A stretch of DNA of 45,169 bases from Nitrospirota bacterium (GTDB lineage: Bacteria; Nitrospirota; Thermodesulfovibrionia; Thermodesulfovibrionales; UBA6898), in NCBI GenBank assembly GCA_016214855.1, contig JACRMT010000014.1, positions 1 to 45,169 on the forward strand, in the 5' to 3' direction. The notes beneath the pieces were generated by a model, which saw nothing but the letters and a program-made list of their open reading frames with translations, was not told the DNA's origin and made no database searches. The position numbers and the translations under genes are program-made. Shown one piece after another: positions 16,046 to 23,803 of this stretch (the first letter of the stretch is position 1; each line of letters opens with the position of its first letter).

Positions 16046-16205
16046 CCATAAGAATTTGTCAGGTATGAGCTTTTCCCGGGCTGCCAGGGACATACTTAGT
16101 AAAAGCTGTTCTCCGCAGCAGAGCTGGAATGGTTGAAACCGGGTTGATGCATTATATATTTTATTCATACTCTTATCTGTAAATTGACATTAAAAAGAAT
16201 TTCAC

Positions 16206-16220
16206 TGACATAAAATGTCA
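16206..16220. promoter_or_regulatory. Palindrome TGACAT-N3-ATGTCA upstream of the pilin promoter
   Basis: A perfect inverted repeat about 70 bp upstream of the sigma-54 -24 element; a TTGACATTA half-site lies close by at about 16185. The position fits an enhancer-binding protein site (for example PilR), but no protein can be named from the sequence. Confidence 0.5.
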
Positions 16221-16290
16221 CTTGACTCTGAGTTGTTATCAGAGGTATAGTTTTTAACTTTAAATAACAGCAAGTTATATGATGATTCAT

Positions 16291-16306
16291 TGGCATAGCA
16301 GTTGCA
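16291..16306 (+). promoter_or_regulatory. Sigma-54 (RpoN) -24/-12 promoter of the pilin gene
   Basis: TGGCAT-N5-TTGCA agrees with the consensus TGGCAC-N5-TTGCW at all but one position, with the right GG-GC spacing. The start of transcription would be near 16318, leaving a leader of about 80 nt before the pilin ATG. RpoN/PilR control of major pilin genes is well established in other bacteria. Confidence 0.8.
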
Positions 16307-16345
16307 TATTGTTATAGAGCAACAGGCGAATCAGGCTTTTGGCAT

Positions 16346-16362
16346 TGTGACATTTTGTCACA
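16346..16362. promoter_or_regulatory. Palindrome TGTGACA-N3-TGTCACA in the pilin leader
   Basis: Perfect 7-bp arms, located between the predicted transcription start and the ribosome-binding site. It shares the TGACA core with the palindrome at 16206, so one regulator might bind on both sides of the promoter. CRP sites have a 6-bp spacer between TGTGA and TCACA; here it is seven. Confidence 0.5.
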
Positions 16363-16396
16363 TAATTTTAATCTCAAAGAACAAGGAGGAATCATC

Positions 16397-16927
16397 ATGT
16401 ATCAGGCAATGTACAATGTTAAGAATCAAAAAGGCTTTACCCTTATCGAACTCCTGATCGTTGTCGCGATCATCGGTATTCTCGCGGCAATCGCTATACC
16501 GGGCTATCTCGGTATGCAGGAAAGGTCAAGGAAGGGAGCAGTTACAAGGTCAGCAGCATCGGCTGAGCCGGATGTCCAGGGTTGGCTTTTGGCAGCTGGC
16601 AAGGGCCTTGCAGCCGGGACAGGACCTGCAGGGACGCTTGTCGAAGTTGACACCAATGGCAACGGAACCATTGCAACTCCTGACCTGAACAATTCGGCCC
16701 TTGGCGCATTGCTTACGGCAACAACCCTTTGCTCTCAGTATGTCAGTGCAAAATGGGCGCTCCAGGGTGAAATGTCCCCGTGGGCTACAACTACAGGAAC
16801 ACTCTGGGTTGACGGCGCTGCTCAACCAGGCAGGATAGCCTGCTCCATAAGCGGTACAGCTGCTGTCATTACGGCACAGGATGCCCAGGGTAACACAATT
16901 CATACCAAGTCGGTCTATTCCGACTAA
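16397..16927 (+). CDS. Type IV pilin (PilA-like), sigma-54 controlled
   Basis: 176 residues from ATG 16397, six bases after AAGGAGGA. The prepilin leader is cleaved between G and F in 'NQKG/FTLIELLIVVAIIGI', followed by the standard hydrophobic N-terminal helix ending 'IPGYLGMQ'. The globular part has a Cys pair ('TTLCSQYV' and 'GRIACSIS') that could close a D-region loop. It is a monocistronic-like unit: a GC-rich hairpin lies right after the stop. Pilins of this length serve as pilus subunits, for attachment, motility or electron transfer. The cluster behind it suggests glycan modification. Confidence 0.93.
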   Translation: MYQAMYNVKNQKGFTLIELLIVVAIIGILAAIAIPGYLGMQERSRKGAVTRSAASAEPDVQGWLLAAGKGLAAGTGPAGTLVEVDTNGNGTIATPDLNNSALGALLTATTLCSQYVSAKWALQGEMSPWATTTGTLWVDGAAQPGRIACSISGTAAVITAQDAQGNTIHTKSVYSD

Positions 16928-16947
16928 TTTTTTCTGCTTGTTGTTTT

Positions 16948-16972
16948 CGGGTCAGGGCAACCCCCTGACCCG
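16948..16972 (+). terminator. GC-rich hairpin after the pilin gene
   Basis: CGGGTCAGGG and CCCTGACCCG form a 10-bp stem with a 5-base loop, 20 bp after the pilin stop and nine bases before the next gene. There is no U-run, so it probably acts as an attenuating or mRNA-stabilising hairpin that lowers expression of the downstream genes relative to pilin. Confidence 0.7.
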
Positions 16973-16980
16973 AATTCATT

Positions 16981-18855
16981 ATGACCGATAAAATAATCAA
17001 GCGATTACACGCAGTATCATTTTCCCTCATCTTTATTGCATTTTTTTACGGTTATCTCCTTACGCCTCTCTGGGACTATGACTTCTGGTGGCATATAGCC
17101 ACAGGAAGATATATAGCAACCGAGGGGCATCTGCCCCAATCAGATCCATTTTCGTATACCTCTGTCATGGAGGAGAATAAAAATGTCTTTCCTGAGAGAG
17201 AAGTTTTTTTCCTGAAGCAGTACTGGTTTGCCCAAGTCATATTCTATTTTATCTTTTCTCTGTTTGGATCATCCGGCATGATAATTACCCGGTCGCTTCT
17301 GCTCCTTCTGACAGTTCTTACTGTCTCTTGGCGGCTTAGGCGAGATGGTGTAAGTTTTTATATTAACTTTGTATTGACTTTTCTGCTGTTTATGCTCAGT
17401 CTCAGATCTCTCGGGGAAAGGCCTGTGCTCTTCTCCATGCTATTTACCGCCCTTGTCATATTTCTTCTCGAGGAGTTCAGGGAGAGGAAAGGGCGGTTGT
17501 TGTTCCTGCTTGTACCGCTCCTGCTTGTCTGGGCGAATATGCACGGGGCTTTTGTCCTCGGTATCATCATAATCTCTCTTTATATGCTTAGTGAAGCATT
17601 GAAATTAGGTCTCCGGCGCTCTGAATTGACACAAAAGGATGCTATAGTCTTCTTTTCAGCCACTCTCATGGCAATTCTTGTTACGTATATCAATCCATGC
17701 GGCTGGGATGCTTTTTCTATGTCCCTGAACCCAAAATATGACATATTTCAGAAAGGTATTCAGGAATATATGTCACCTTTGGCTGTTTATAAGGAAAAGA
17801 TCGGCACTCTTGACTACAACTATGCAGCAATAGCAGCCCTGTTTCCCCTTGTTGTGATAATCAGGAACAGAAGGATGGACCTTGCTCATTTTCTGGTGCT
17901 GCTCGGTTTTTTTGTCATGAGCGCAAAGGCCGGCAGGTTCATTTTCTTTTACGGCATCATTGCTTCCATGCTGCTGGGCAAGGAGCTTGGTCCTCTTATA
18001 ACCGGCTTCATCGAAAAAAGACTTTCTGCTGGAACATATCATAAAATACAGGCCGGATTTGCTCTGGCAGCAATTATTTCGACAGCTCTCTTTGTTGTTG
18101 GGCTGTCCTCATCCGGGAAACCGAGACTGAACGTGGCCCGGCAGTGGAGCGTGCCAGAGAAGGCAGTCGATTTTATCGAAAAGAACAAACTGCAGGGGAA
18201 TATTTTCAATGATTACGGTTATGGTGGGTATCTTGCCTGGAGGCTCTATCCCAATAAGACCTTTATCGACAGCAGGACCCTGAATCTTACGGTTACAAAT
18301 GAATATGGGTGGGTCATCGATTCTGTAGAAAAAGTCGAGGGCATCAGGACAGCCAACGAAAAAACGCCGCTATGGGAAGGGATTCTGAATCACTACAAGA
18401 TCAGTTATATGTTTTTGTCGATTACGGATATTTATGGTGGTCTGCATCCAATTATTCTTGACCTTGCGGCAGGTGAGAAATGGGTGCCTGTCTATATTGA
18501 TAAGATTAGTATCATCTTTGTCAAAAACATCGATGCGAACAGAGAGATAATTTCGGAGTATAAGATGGCCGATGATTATGTGTATAATGTCCTCATATAC
18601 AAGCTCGCAGCATTGACACAGGGAGACCGCATTAATCCACGTTCTCTTGTTTCACTCGGAAAACTTTTCTCAAAGGTTGGCCGCGTTGACGATGCGGTGA
18701 AGGCATACCGCTTGGCCGCTGAACGCCTACATGACCCTGATTTGATGAAGAGAATTGAACAGATGGATGCTATAATTGCTCAGCAGGGCACTGCAGGCGG
18801 CAAGGAGAACCGCAGCCCTCAAGAAAGAGATAATGAAAAAAGCATGGCTGAATAA
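16981..18855 (+). CDS. GT-C-like multi-pass membrane protein with a C-terminal TPR-like end
   Basis: 624 residues. About ten hydrophobic segments cover residues 15-370. The first loop contains '[15 protein letters not shown]', the acidic motif position used by GT-C lipid-linked sugar transferases. A soluble part follows ('[20 protein letters not shown]' near residue 410) and a helical repeat-like end at about 555-600. This arrangement resembles oligosaccharyl- or mannosyltransferase-like proteins. Because it directly follows a pilin gene, glycosylation of the pilin is the natural hypothesis. The ATG at 16981 is eight bases after the hairpin and has no strong ribosome-binding site. It overlaps the next gene by 23 bp. 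Confidence 0.65.
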   Translation: MTDKIIKRLHAVSFSLIFIAFFYGYLLTPLWDYDFWWHIATGRYIATEGHLPQSDPFSYTSVMEENKNVFPEREVFFLKQYWFAQVIFYFIFSLFGSSGMIITRSLLLLLTVLTVSWRLRRDGVSFYINFVLTFLLFMLSLRSLGERPVLFSMLFTALVIFLLEEFRERKGRLLFLLVPLLLVWANMHGAFVLGIIIISLYMLSEALKLGLRRSELTQKDAIVFFSATLMAILVTYINPCGWDAFSMSLNPKYDIFQKGIQEYMSPLAVYKEKIGTLDYNYAAIAALFPLVVIIRNRRMDLAHFLVLLGFFVMSAKAGRFIFFYGIIASMLLGKELGPLITGFIEKRLSAGTYHKIQAGFALAAIISTALFVVGLSSSGKPRLNVARQWSVPEKAVDFIEKNKLQGNIFNDYGYGGYLAWRLYPNKTFIDSRTLNLTVTNEYGWVIDSVEKVEGIRTANEKTPLWEGILNHYKISYMFLSITDIYGGLHPIILDLAAGEKWVPVYIDKISIIFVKNIDANREIISEYKMADDYVYNVLIYKLAALTQGDRINPRSLVSLGKLFSKVGRVDDAVKAYRLAAERLHDPDLMKRIEQMDAIIAQQGTAGGKENRSPQERDNEKSMAE

Positions 18856-19810
18856 AAATGTCTTTGTGACAGGATGCACAGGACTATTGGGGTCCTGGCT
18901 TGCTGAGAATTTACTCGACCAGGGAGCGAACGTGATCGCACTTATGCGTGACCACGTCCCTTATTCAAGAGTAAGCAGGGAAGGGATTGCAGACAAGATC
19001 GCTGCAATATCAGGGAACCTTGAGGATATGGCAGTTGTTGAGCGCGCGTTAAATGAATATGAAATAGATACGGTGTTCCACCTTGGTGCACAGACGATCG
19101 TTCCGATTGCTAACAATAATCCTCTTTCTACGTTTGAGTCAAATATCAGGGGAACCTGGGTTTTGCTCGAAGCCTGCAGACGGAACAGGCGTGTAAAGAA
19201 GATAGTGGTAGCATCGAGCGACAAGGCATACGGCGATCAGGAGCATCTTCCTTATCGTGAAGATATGCCGCTCAGGGGAAGGAATCCCTATGATGTATCG
19301 AAAAGCTGTGCGGATCTCATTTCCCAGATGTATTTTCATTCCTATGGCCTGCCGGTCTGTGTCACGCGGTGCGGGAATCTTTTCGGTGGCGGCGACCTTA
19401 ACTTTAACAGGATAGTGCCGGGGACCATACGGTCAGTTCTTTTCGGCGAGCAGCCGGTGATCAGGAGCGACGGCAGTTTTGTAAGGGATTATTTTTATGT
19501 GAGAGACGCTGCCGAAGCGTATATCCTTCTTGCAGAGCAGATGGAAGACCCGGGGCTCTGGGGGCATGCATTTAACTTTGGCAATGATGAGCCGATAACA
19601 GTACTCGAAATTGTGAAGGAGATCCTTTCGGCCATGGACGCCGCAGGTCCGGCCCCATTGGTGCTTAATCAGGCAAACAGTGAGATTCACAAACAGTATC
19701 TTTCGTCGGAGAAGGCGCGCACCATGCTCCGCTGGTCCCCGTCCTTTTCTCTTCAGAAGGGGCTCAGAGAAACGGTCGATTGGTACAAGGCTTTTTTCAG
19801 TTCAACATAA
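18833..19810 (+). CDS. rfbG: CDP-glucose 4,6-dehydratase-like SDR protein
   Basis: 325 residues from ATG 18833 (inside the end of the preceding gene). Extended short-chain dehydrogenase: the NAD motif is '[11 protein letters not shown]', the YxxxK is '[12 protein letters not shown]', and the Ser/Thr position lies in '[10 protein letters not shown]'. '[20 protein letters not shown]' and '[18 protein letters not shown]' match the CDP-glucose dehydratase branch. The product would be CDP-4-keto-6-deoxyglucose. The matching cytidylyltransferase (21542-22342) is four genes on, which supports the substrate call. A GDP- or dTDP-sugar dehydratase is less likely. Confidence 0.8.
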   Translation: MKKAWLNKNVFVTGCTGLLGSWLAENLLDQGANVIALMRDHVPYSRVSREGIADKIAAISGNLEDMAVVERALNEYEIDTVFHLGAQTIVPIANNNPLSTFESNIRGTWVLLEACRRNRRVKKIVVASSDKAYGDQEHLPYREDMPLRGRNPYDVSKSCADLISQMYFHSYGLPVCVTRCGNLFGGGDLNFNRIVPGTIRSVLFGEQPVIRSDGSFVRDYFYVRDAAEAYILLAEQMEDPGLWGHAFNFGNDEPITVLEIVKEILSAMDAAGPAPLVLNQANSEIHKQYLSSEKARTMLRWSPSFSLQKGLRETVDWYKAFFSST

Positions 19811-19816
19811 TAGCTC

Positions 19817-20557
19817 ATGGATAAGGACTATGTTTCGCTCTATCACGCCCTGGAGGAGTCGCATTGGTGGTTTGTCGGCCGGCGTGATATGGTATGGCGG
19901 CTTCTCAAAGATCTTGACAGGAACTTGTCGATCCTTGAGGTCGGTTGTTCCGGTGGGCCTCTTATCCGTCTGCTGCAGAGGGAAGGGTTTGCAAAGGTGG
20001 CCGGGATCGATATCAATGAATGCTCTGTGCAGCTCTGCAGGAGCCTTGGGGACGCCGCAGTGAAGGTAGCCGATGGATGTTCCACAGGGTTCAGCGACGA
20101 ACAGTTTGACGTTGTGGTCGCTTCGGATGTGCTTGAACATATTGAGGACCCTGTCCAGGGACTGAGAGAATGGTCGAGAATACTGAGGCCAAAGGGTATT
20201 GTGCTAGTGTTTGTGCCTGCTTTTCAATTTCTCTGGAGCCGGCATGACGAAGTCAATCGTCATTACCGGCGGTACACAAAACAGGAGATCGTAACCCTTT
20301 TGGAACAGGCCGATTTTTATATTGAACGCGCAGCATACTGGAATTTTTGCTTTTTCTTTCCTGCATTGCTTGTTCGCACCATGCGAAGGATATTCAGCAG
20401 GCAACAGGGTGAAAAAGAGGGGAGCGATCTGACCGCATCAGGCAGCATCGTAAACAGAATATTTGAAGCGGTGCTCAAGGCTGAAAACAGTTTGCTGGCA
20501 GCAGGACTGAACTTTCCCTTTGGGCTCAGTCTGTTTGCGATCGCAAGGAAGCCATGA
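19817..20557 (+). CDS. Class I SAM-dependent methyltransferase
   Basis: 246 residues. Motif I is 'ILEVGCSGGPLIRLL' (about 40-52), motif II is 'VAGIDINE', and 'FDVVVASDVLEHIEDP' with 'ILRPKGIVLVFVP' matches the Methyltransf_11/23 pattern. The C-terminal third has a hydrophobic stretch ('FCFFFPALLVRTM'), suggesting membrane association, as in methyltransferases acting on lipid-linked glycans. It sits six bases after rfbG and overlaps the next glycosyltransferase by four bases. The likely role is sugar or lipid-linked intermediate methylation; the target is unknown. Confidence 0.8.
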   Translation: MDKDYVSLYHALEESHWWFVGRRDMVWRLLKDLDRNLSILEVGCSGGPLIRLLQREGFAKVAGIDINECSVQLCRSLGDAAVKVADGCSTGFSDEQFDVVVASDVLEHIEDPVQGLREWSRILRPKGIVLVFVPAFQFLWSRHDEVNRHYRRYTKQEIVTLLEQADFYIERAAYWNFCFFFPALLVRTMRRIFSRQQGEKEGSDLTASGSIVNRIFEAVLKAENSLLAAGLNFPFGLSLFAIARKP

Positions 20558-21552
20558 GAAGAATAGGTCTTTTATCAATTGTTGTCCCCTGCCACAATGA
20601 AGAAGAGATCGTGCACGGTACACATAGAAGGCTGTCTGATATTATGGCCGGTCTGCTTTCGCGGGGGACAATATCGGGGTACGAACTTGTTTTTGTTGAT
20701 AATGGGTCCACAGACCGAACGCTGAACGAATTGAAGGCCCTTTTTGATCAGGACCCGCATCTGAGGATCATATCGCTGAGAAGAAACTTCGGTTTTCAGG
20801 GATCGCTCTCAGCAGGCCTGTATCATGCAAAGGGTGATGCCGTGGTGACCATAGACGCAGACCTTCAGGATCCGCCGGAAAAGATAGAAGAAATGATCGG
20901 CCATTATGAGCAGGGACACGACCTTGTGCTTGGTGTCAGAAGATCCCGGGAAAAGGACTCTTTCTTTAAAAGATTTTTTGCCGAGAGCTACTACCGGCTT
21001 CTCAAGCTTCTCGGGGTGAACATTGTCTATAACCACGGTGACTTCAGGCTCATGTCACGATCACTCCTGGCTGAGTTCAATGCCCTGCCCGAGCGAAACC
21101 GGCTTATCAGGGCAATGATCCTGCAGCTGGAATCCAGGTATGCTGTTGTCTCGTATGAAAGGGAGAAGAGGACCGCAGGAGAATCCAAGTTTACGATCAG
21201 TTCTCTCTTCTCGCTCAGCCTTGACGGCATTGTTTCCTTTACCTATATTCCCCTTCGCTTCGCATCTATTGCCGGCATTGTATCCGCTTTTATTGCTGCT
21301 GCCGGAAGTTTCTGGGTACTGTATATCAAGTTATTCACTGACAAATTCATACCCGGCTGGGCCTCTATTCTCCTGCCTGTTTTGGCTGTCGGAGGTATCC
21401 AGTTATTCGCTCTGGGCATAATCGGAGAGTACATTGGGAGGCTCTATGTCGAGGTGAAGCAGCGCCCCATGTTTGTTGTACGCGAGGAATTTTCACATTC
21501 TTCCCGCTCAGCGGACACAGGGAAGGCAGAGGAGAGAACGCATGAAGAATAA
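20554..21552 (+). CDS. GT2 family polyprenyl-phosphate sugar transferase (GtrB/ArnC-like)
   Basis: 332 residues. GT-A fold: 'SIVVPCHNEEE' at the start, 'LVFVDNGSTD', and the metal/nucleotide motif 'TIDADLQDPPE'. Two C-terminal membrane segments (about 232-258 and 270-300) precede 'GEYIGRLYVEVKQRP', the typical end of dolichol- or undecaprenyl-phosphate glycosyltransferases. It would move a sugar from a nucleotide donor to undecaprenyl phosphate at the inner membrane, supplying donors for the GT-C-like proteins encoded on both sides. ATGA overlap with the methyltransferase. Confidence 0.9.
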   Translation: MRRIGLLSIVVPCHNEEEIVHGTHRRLSDIMAGLLSRGTISGYELVFVDNGSTDRTLNELKALFDQDPHLRIISLRRNFGFQGSLSAGLYHAKGDAVVTIDADLQDPPEKIEEMIGHYEQGHDLVLGVRRSREKDSFFKRFFAESYYRLLKLLGVNIVYNHGDFRLMSRSLLAEFNALPERNRLIRAMILQLESRYAVVSYEREKRTAGESKFTISSLFSLSLDGIVSFTYIPLRFASIAGIVSAFIAAAGSFWVLYIKLFTDKFIPGWASILLPVLAVGGIQLFALGIIGEYIGRLYVEVKQRPMFVVREEFSHSSRSADTGKAEERTHEE

Positions 21553-22342
21553 CGACATCCCTGTGGTGATCCTGGCTGGAGGCTTCGGCACGCGGCTGAG
21601 AGAACAGACAGAGTTCATACCCAAGCCTATGGTCCCTGTAGGGGGAAAGCCGATACTCTGGCATATCATGAAGTTATATGCCCATCATGGGTTCCGGCGT
21701 TTCATCATCTGTCTGGGCTATAAAGGCGAGATCATCAAGGAATATTTTTTCCATTATCGGATGAGGATCCATGATTTCACCATCGATCTCGCTAAAGAGG
21801 AGAGTATTGTTTTTCACCATTCAGGTGCCAGGGATGACTGGGAAGTGACCCTTGCAGACACCGGGCTTAAGGCAATGACCGGAGCCCGCATAAAGAACAT
21901 CGAAAAGTATATCAACTCTGACCTGTTCCTTCTGACCTATGGCGATGGCGTGTCTGATGTTGATGTGCGCAAGACCGTTGACTTTCACCTCTCGCACGGG
22001 AAAGTGGCGACCGTAACCGGTGTAAGGCCACCTTCAAGGTTTGGGGAGCTGGTCATTGAGGGCGACCGCGTTGCTGAATTCGGGGAGAAGCCGCAGGCCG
22101 GCGATGGCGTTATCAATGGCGGCTTTTTTGTCTTGAGCAAAGGTGTCTTTAACTACCTTTCTTCTGATGATGATTGTGTCTTTGAGAAAGAGCCCCTTGA
22201 AAGACTTGCGAAAGACCGGAATCTCATGGTTTACCACCACCCAGGATTCTGGCAGTGCATGGATACGCTCCGCGATATGGACCTTCTGAACCGCCTCTGC
22301 GAGAGCGGAGATGCACCCTGGAAAGTATGGAATGACGCATAG
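21542..22342 (+). CDS. rfbF: Glucose-1-phosphate cytidylyltransferase
   Basis: 266 residues from ATG 21542, overlapping the upstream gene by 11 bp. The nucleotidyltransferase signature is 'VILAGGFGTRLREQT' with 'IPKPMVPVGGKPILWHIMK'; 'YGDGVSDVDV' and 'RFGELVIEGDRV' are the RfbF-type segments that separate it from dTDP-glucose enzymes. It makes CDP-glucose from CTP and glucose-1-phosphate, the substrate of the RfbG-like dehydratase in the same operon. Confidence 0.9.
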   Translation: MKNNDIPVVILAGGFGTRLREQTEFIPKPMVPVGGKPILWHIMKLYAHHGFRRFIICLGYKGEIIKEYFFHYRMRIHDFTIDLAKEESIVFHHSGARDDWEVTLADTGLKAMTGARIKNIEKYINSDLFLLTYGDGVSDVDVRKTVDFHLSHGKVATVTGVRPPSRFGELVIEGDRVAEFGEKPQAGDGVINGGFFVLSKGVFNYLSSDDDCVFEKEPLERLAKDRNLMVYHHPGFWQCMDTLRDMDLLNRLCESGDAPWKVWNDA

Positions 22343-23303
22343 TCAGCTGTTTGCCGGCATACCGGTCCTGGTGACCGGTGCAAACGGTTTTATCGGGTCC
22401 CATCTGAGCCGGTATCTGGTCAATCTTAATGCCGATGTCCATCTCTTTCTGAGGGAAGGTTGTGATATGACAAGGATTCGGGACATCGAACCACGAGTGC
22501 GGATCTGGCGCGGCGATATGGTGAATTTTCATTCACTTCTGGGCTGTTTTAGTGCTGCTGCCCCGAAGCTCATCTTCCATCTTGCCGCAGTTCTTAATGT
22601 CAGCAGGGACATCCGATTGTTGAATTCAGCACTCGATACAAACTTCCAGGGAACGCTGAACCTCTTCAGGGCGGTCCAGAAAACAGGCATTTCTCCTGAT
22701 TGCATAATAAACACCGGAAGTTCGGAAGAATACGGCTCAGGAGCAGCGCCTTTTGAGGAATCTCAAAGGGAAATGCCGGTTTCGCCATACTCGGTCAGCA
22801 AGGTGGCGGCAACGCATCTTGGTCAGATGCTGTACAGGACATCCGGTCTGCCTGTTGTAACGCTCAGACCATTTCTCGTATACGGTCCCGGACAGAGTAC
22901 GAATATGTTTATCCCCTCATTGATCCGGCACTGCCTCGAAAAAAAGGACTTCAGCATGACCGAAGGAGATCAGACAAGGGATTTTGTATATGTGGATGAC
23001 GTCGTTGATGCATATGCACGAGCTGCTGTAAGCAGACTGGCGGCAGGAGAGGTAATCAATGTCGGCAGCGGAATAGAGAATCAGATCAGGCACGTTGCCG
23101 AGCAGGTAGTACATAAAATGGGATCTCCTGTCAGACTGATGATCGGGGCACTGCAGAAAAGAACTGGAGAGGCAGATCATTTCTTCTGCGATAATAGCAA
23201 AGCGCGGGAGGTCCTTGGTTGGGCCCCTTTGATCTCACTTGACGATGGCCTTGACAGAACAATTCAGTGGTATCAGCATAGTTTTCTGGAGAGTATCCGA
23301 TAG
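22332..23303 (+). CDS. NAD-dependent sugar epimerase/dehydratase/reductase
   Basis: 323 residues from ATG 22332, overlapping rfbF by 11 bp. Extended SDR: the NAD motif is 'VTGANGFIGSHL', the catalytic Ser region is 'NTGSSEEYGS', and the YxxxK is 'SPYSVSKVAATHL'. 'TRDFVYVDDVVDAY' and 'INVGSG' are family marks. In a CDP-sugar pathway the obvious role is a CDP-abequose/paratose-type synthase or a 4-ketosugar reductase/epimerase acting after RfbG. The exact reaction cannot be read from the sequence. Confidence 0.8.
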   Translation: MTHSQLFAGIPVLVTGANGFIGSHLSRYLVNLNADVHLFLREGCDMTRIRDIEPRVRIWRGDMVNFHSLLGCFSAAAPKLIFHLAAVLNVSRDIRLLNSALDTNFQGTLNLFRAVQKTGISPDCIINTGSSEEYGSGAAPFEESQREMPVSPYSVSKVAATHLGQMLYRTSGLPVVTLRPFLVYGPGQSTNMFIPSLIRHCLEKKDFSMTEGDQTRDFVYVDDVVDAYARAAVSRLAAGEVINVGSGIENQIRHVAEQVVHKMGSPVRLMIGALQKRTGEADHFFCDNSKAREVLGWAPLISLDDGLDRTIQWYQHSFLESIR

Positions 23304-23354
23304 TTGTGGTATAGGGGATTAGGCTGAAGTATGGTAACATTAGCAATAATGTTA

Positions 23355-23374
23355 GCTTGCAGACAGAGATATAT
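23355..23374. promoter_or_regulatory. Perfect palindrome upstream of the second pilin gene
   Basis: TAACATTA-GCAA-TAATGTTA, 18 bp before the pilin ATG region. It could be an operator or an RNA hairpin in the leader. No sigma-54 signature is present, unlike for the first pilin. Confidence 0.5.
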
Positions 23375-23392
23375 TGAGAAGGAGAAATAGCT

Positions 23393-23803
23393 ATGAACAA
23401 GAAAGGTTTTACCCTGATCGAGCTTCTGATTGTAGTAGCGATTATCGGCATTCTTGCGGCTATTGCTATCCCCGGCTATTTAGGGATGCAGAGGAGGGCA
23501 GCGAGGACAGAGGCATACACGAACCTCGAGAACTTGCGGCTTCTTGAAGAGCAGTACTTTGCAGAAAATGGTTGTTATTACCGTCCGGCAGGGGTGTGTA
23601 CAACCCTGGCGAACATGAACCTGGCGGCCATTCAGGTATTTCTTCCAAGATTTACTCCGGGAACTAGCCTGCAGTATGATTATACCTTGTCAACGACGGG
23701 AGTGGCTGCTGCAGGCTTTACTGCGAGGGCTCAGGGTAGAGCCGGGACAAGAGTTGCAGGCGATGACTTTACGATCGACAATAATAACAACAGAAACTTC
23801 TAA
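23393..23803 (+). CDS. Type IV pilin / pseudopilin, second copy
   Basis: 136 residues. The leader is minimal, 'MNKKG/FTLIELLIVVAIIG', with the N-terminal helix almost identical to that of the first pilin up to 'IPGYLGMQ'. The globular domain differs: a Cys pair ('ENGCYYRP' and 'AGVCTTL') lies early, and the C-terminus is Asn-rich ('DFTIDNNNNRNF'). It could be a minor pilin or an alternative major pilin. GAAGGAGA lies in front. Its TAA overlaps the next ATG (TAATG). Confidence 0.92.
   Translation: MNKKGFTLIELLIVVAIIGILAAIAIPGYLGMQRRAARTEAYTNLENLRLLEEQYFAENGCYYRPAGVCTTLANMNLAAIQVFLPRFTPGTSLQYDYTLSTTGVAAAGFTARAQGRAGTRVAGDDFTIDNNNNRNF

Noticed and set aside
16346-16362. CRP binding site in the pilin leader
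   Set aside because: Spacer between TGTGA and TCACA is 7 rather than 6 bp; kept only as an unnamed palindrome.
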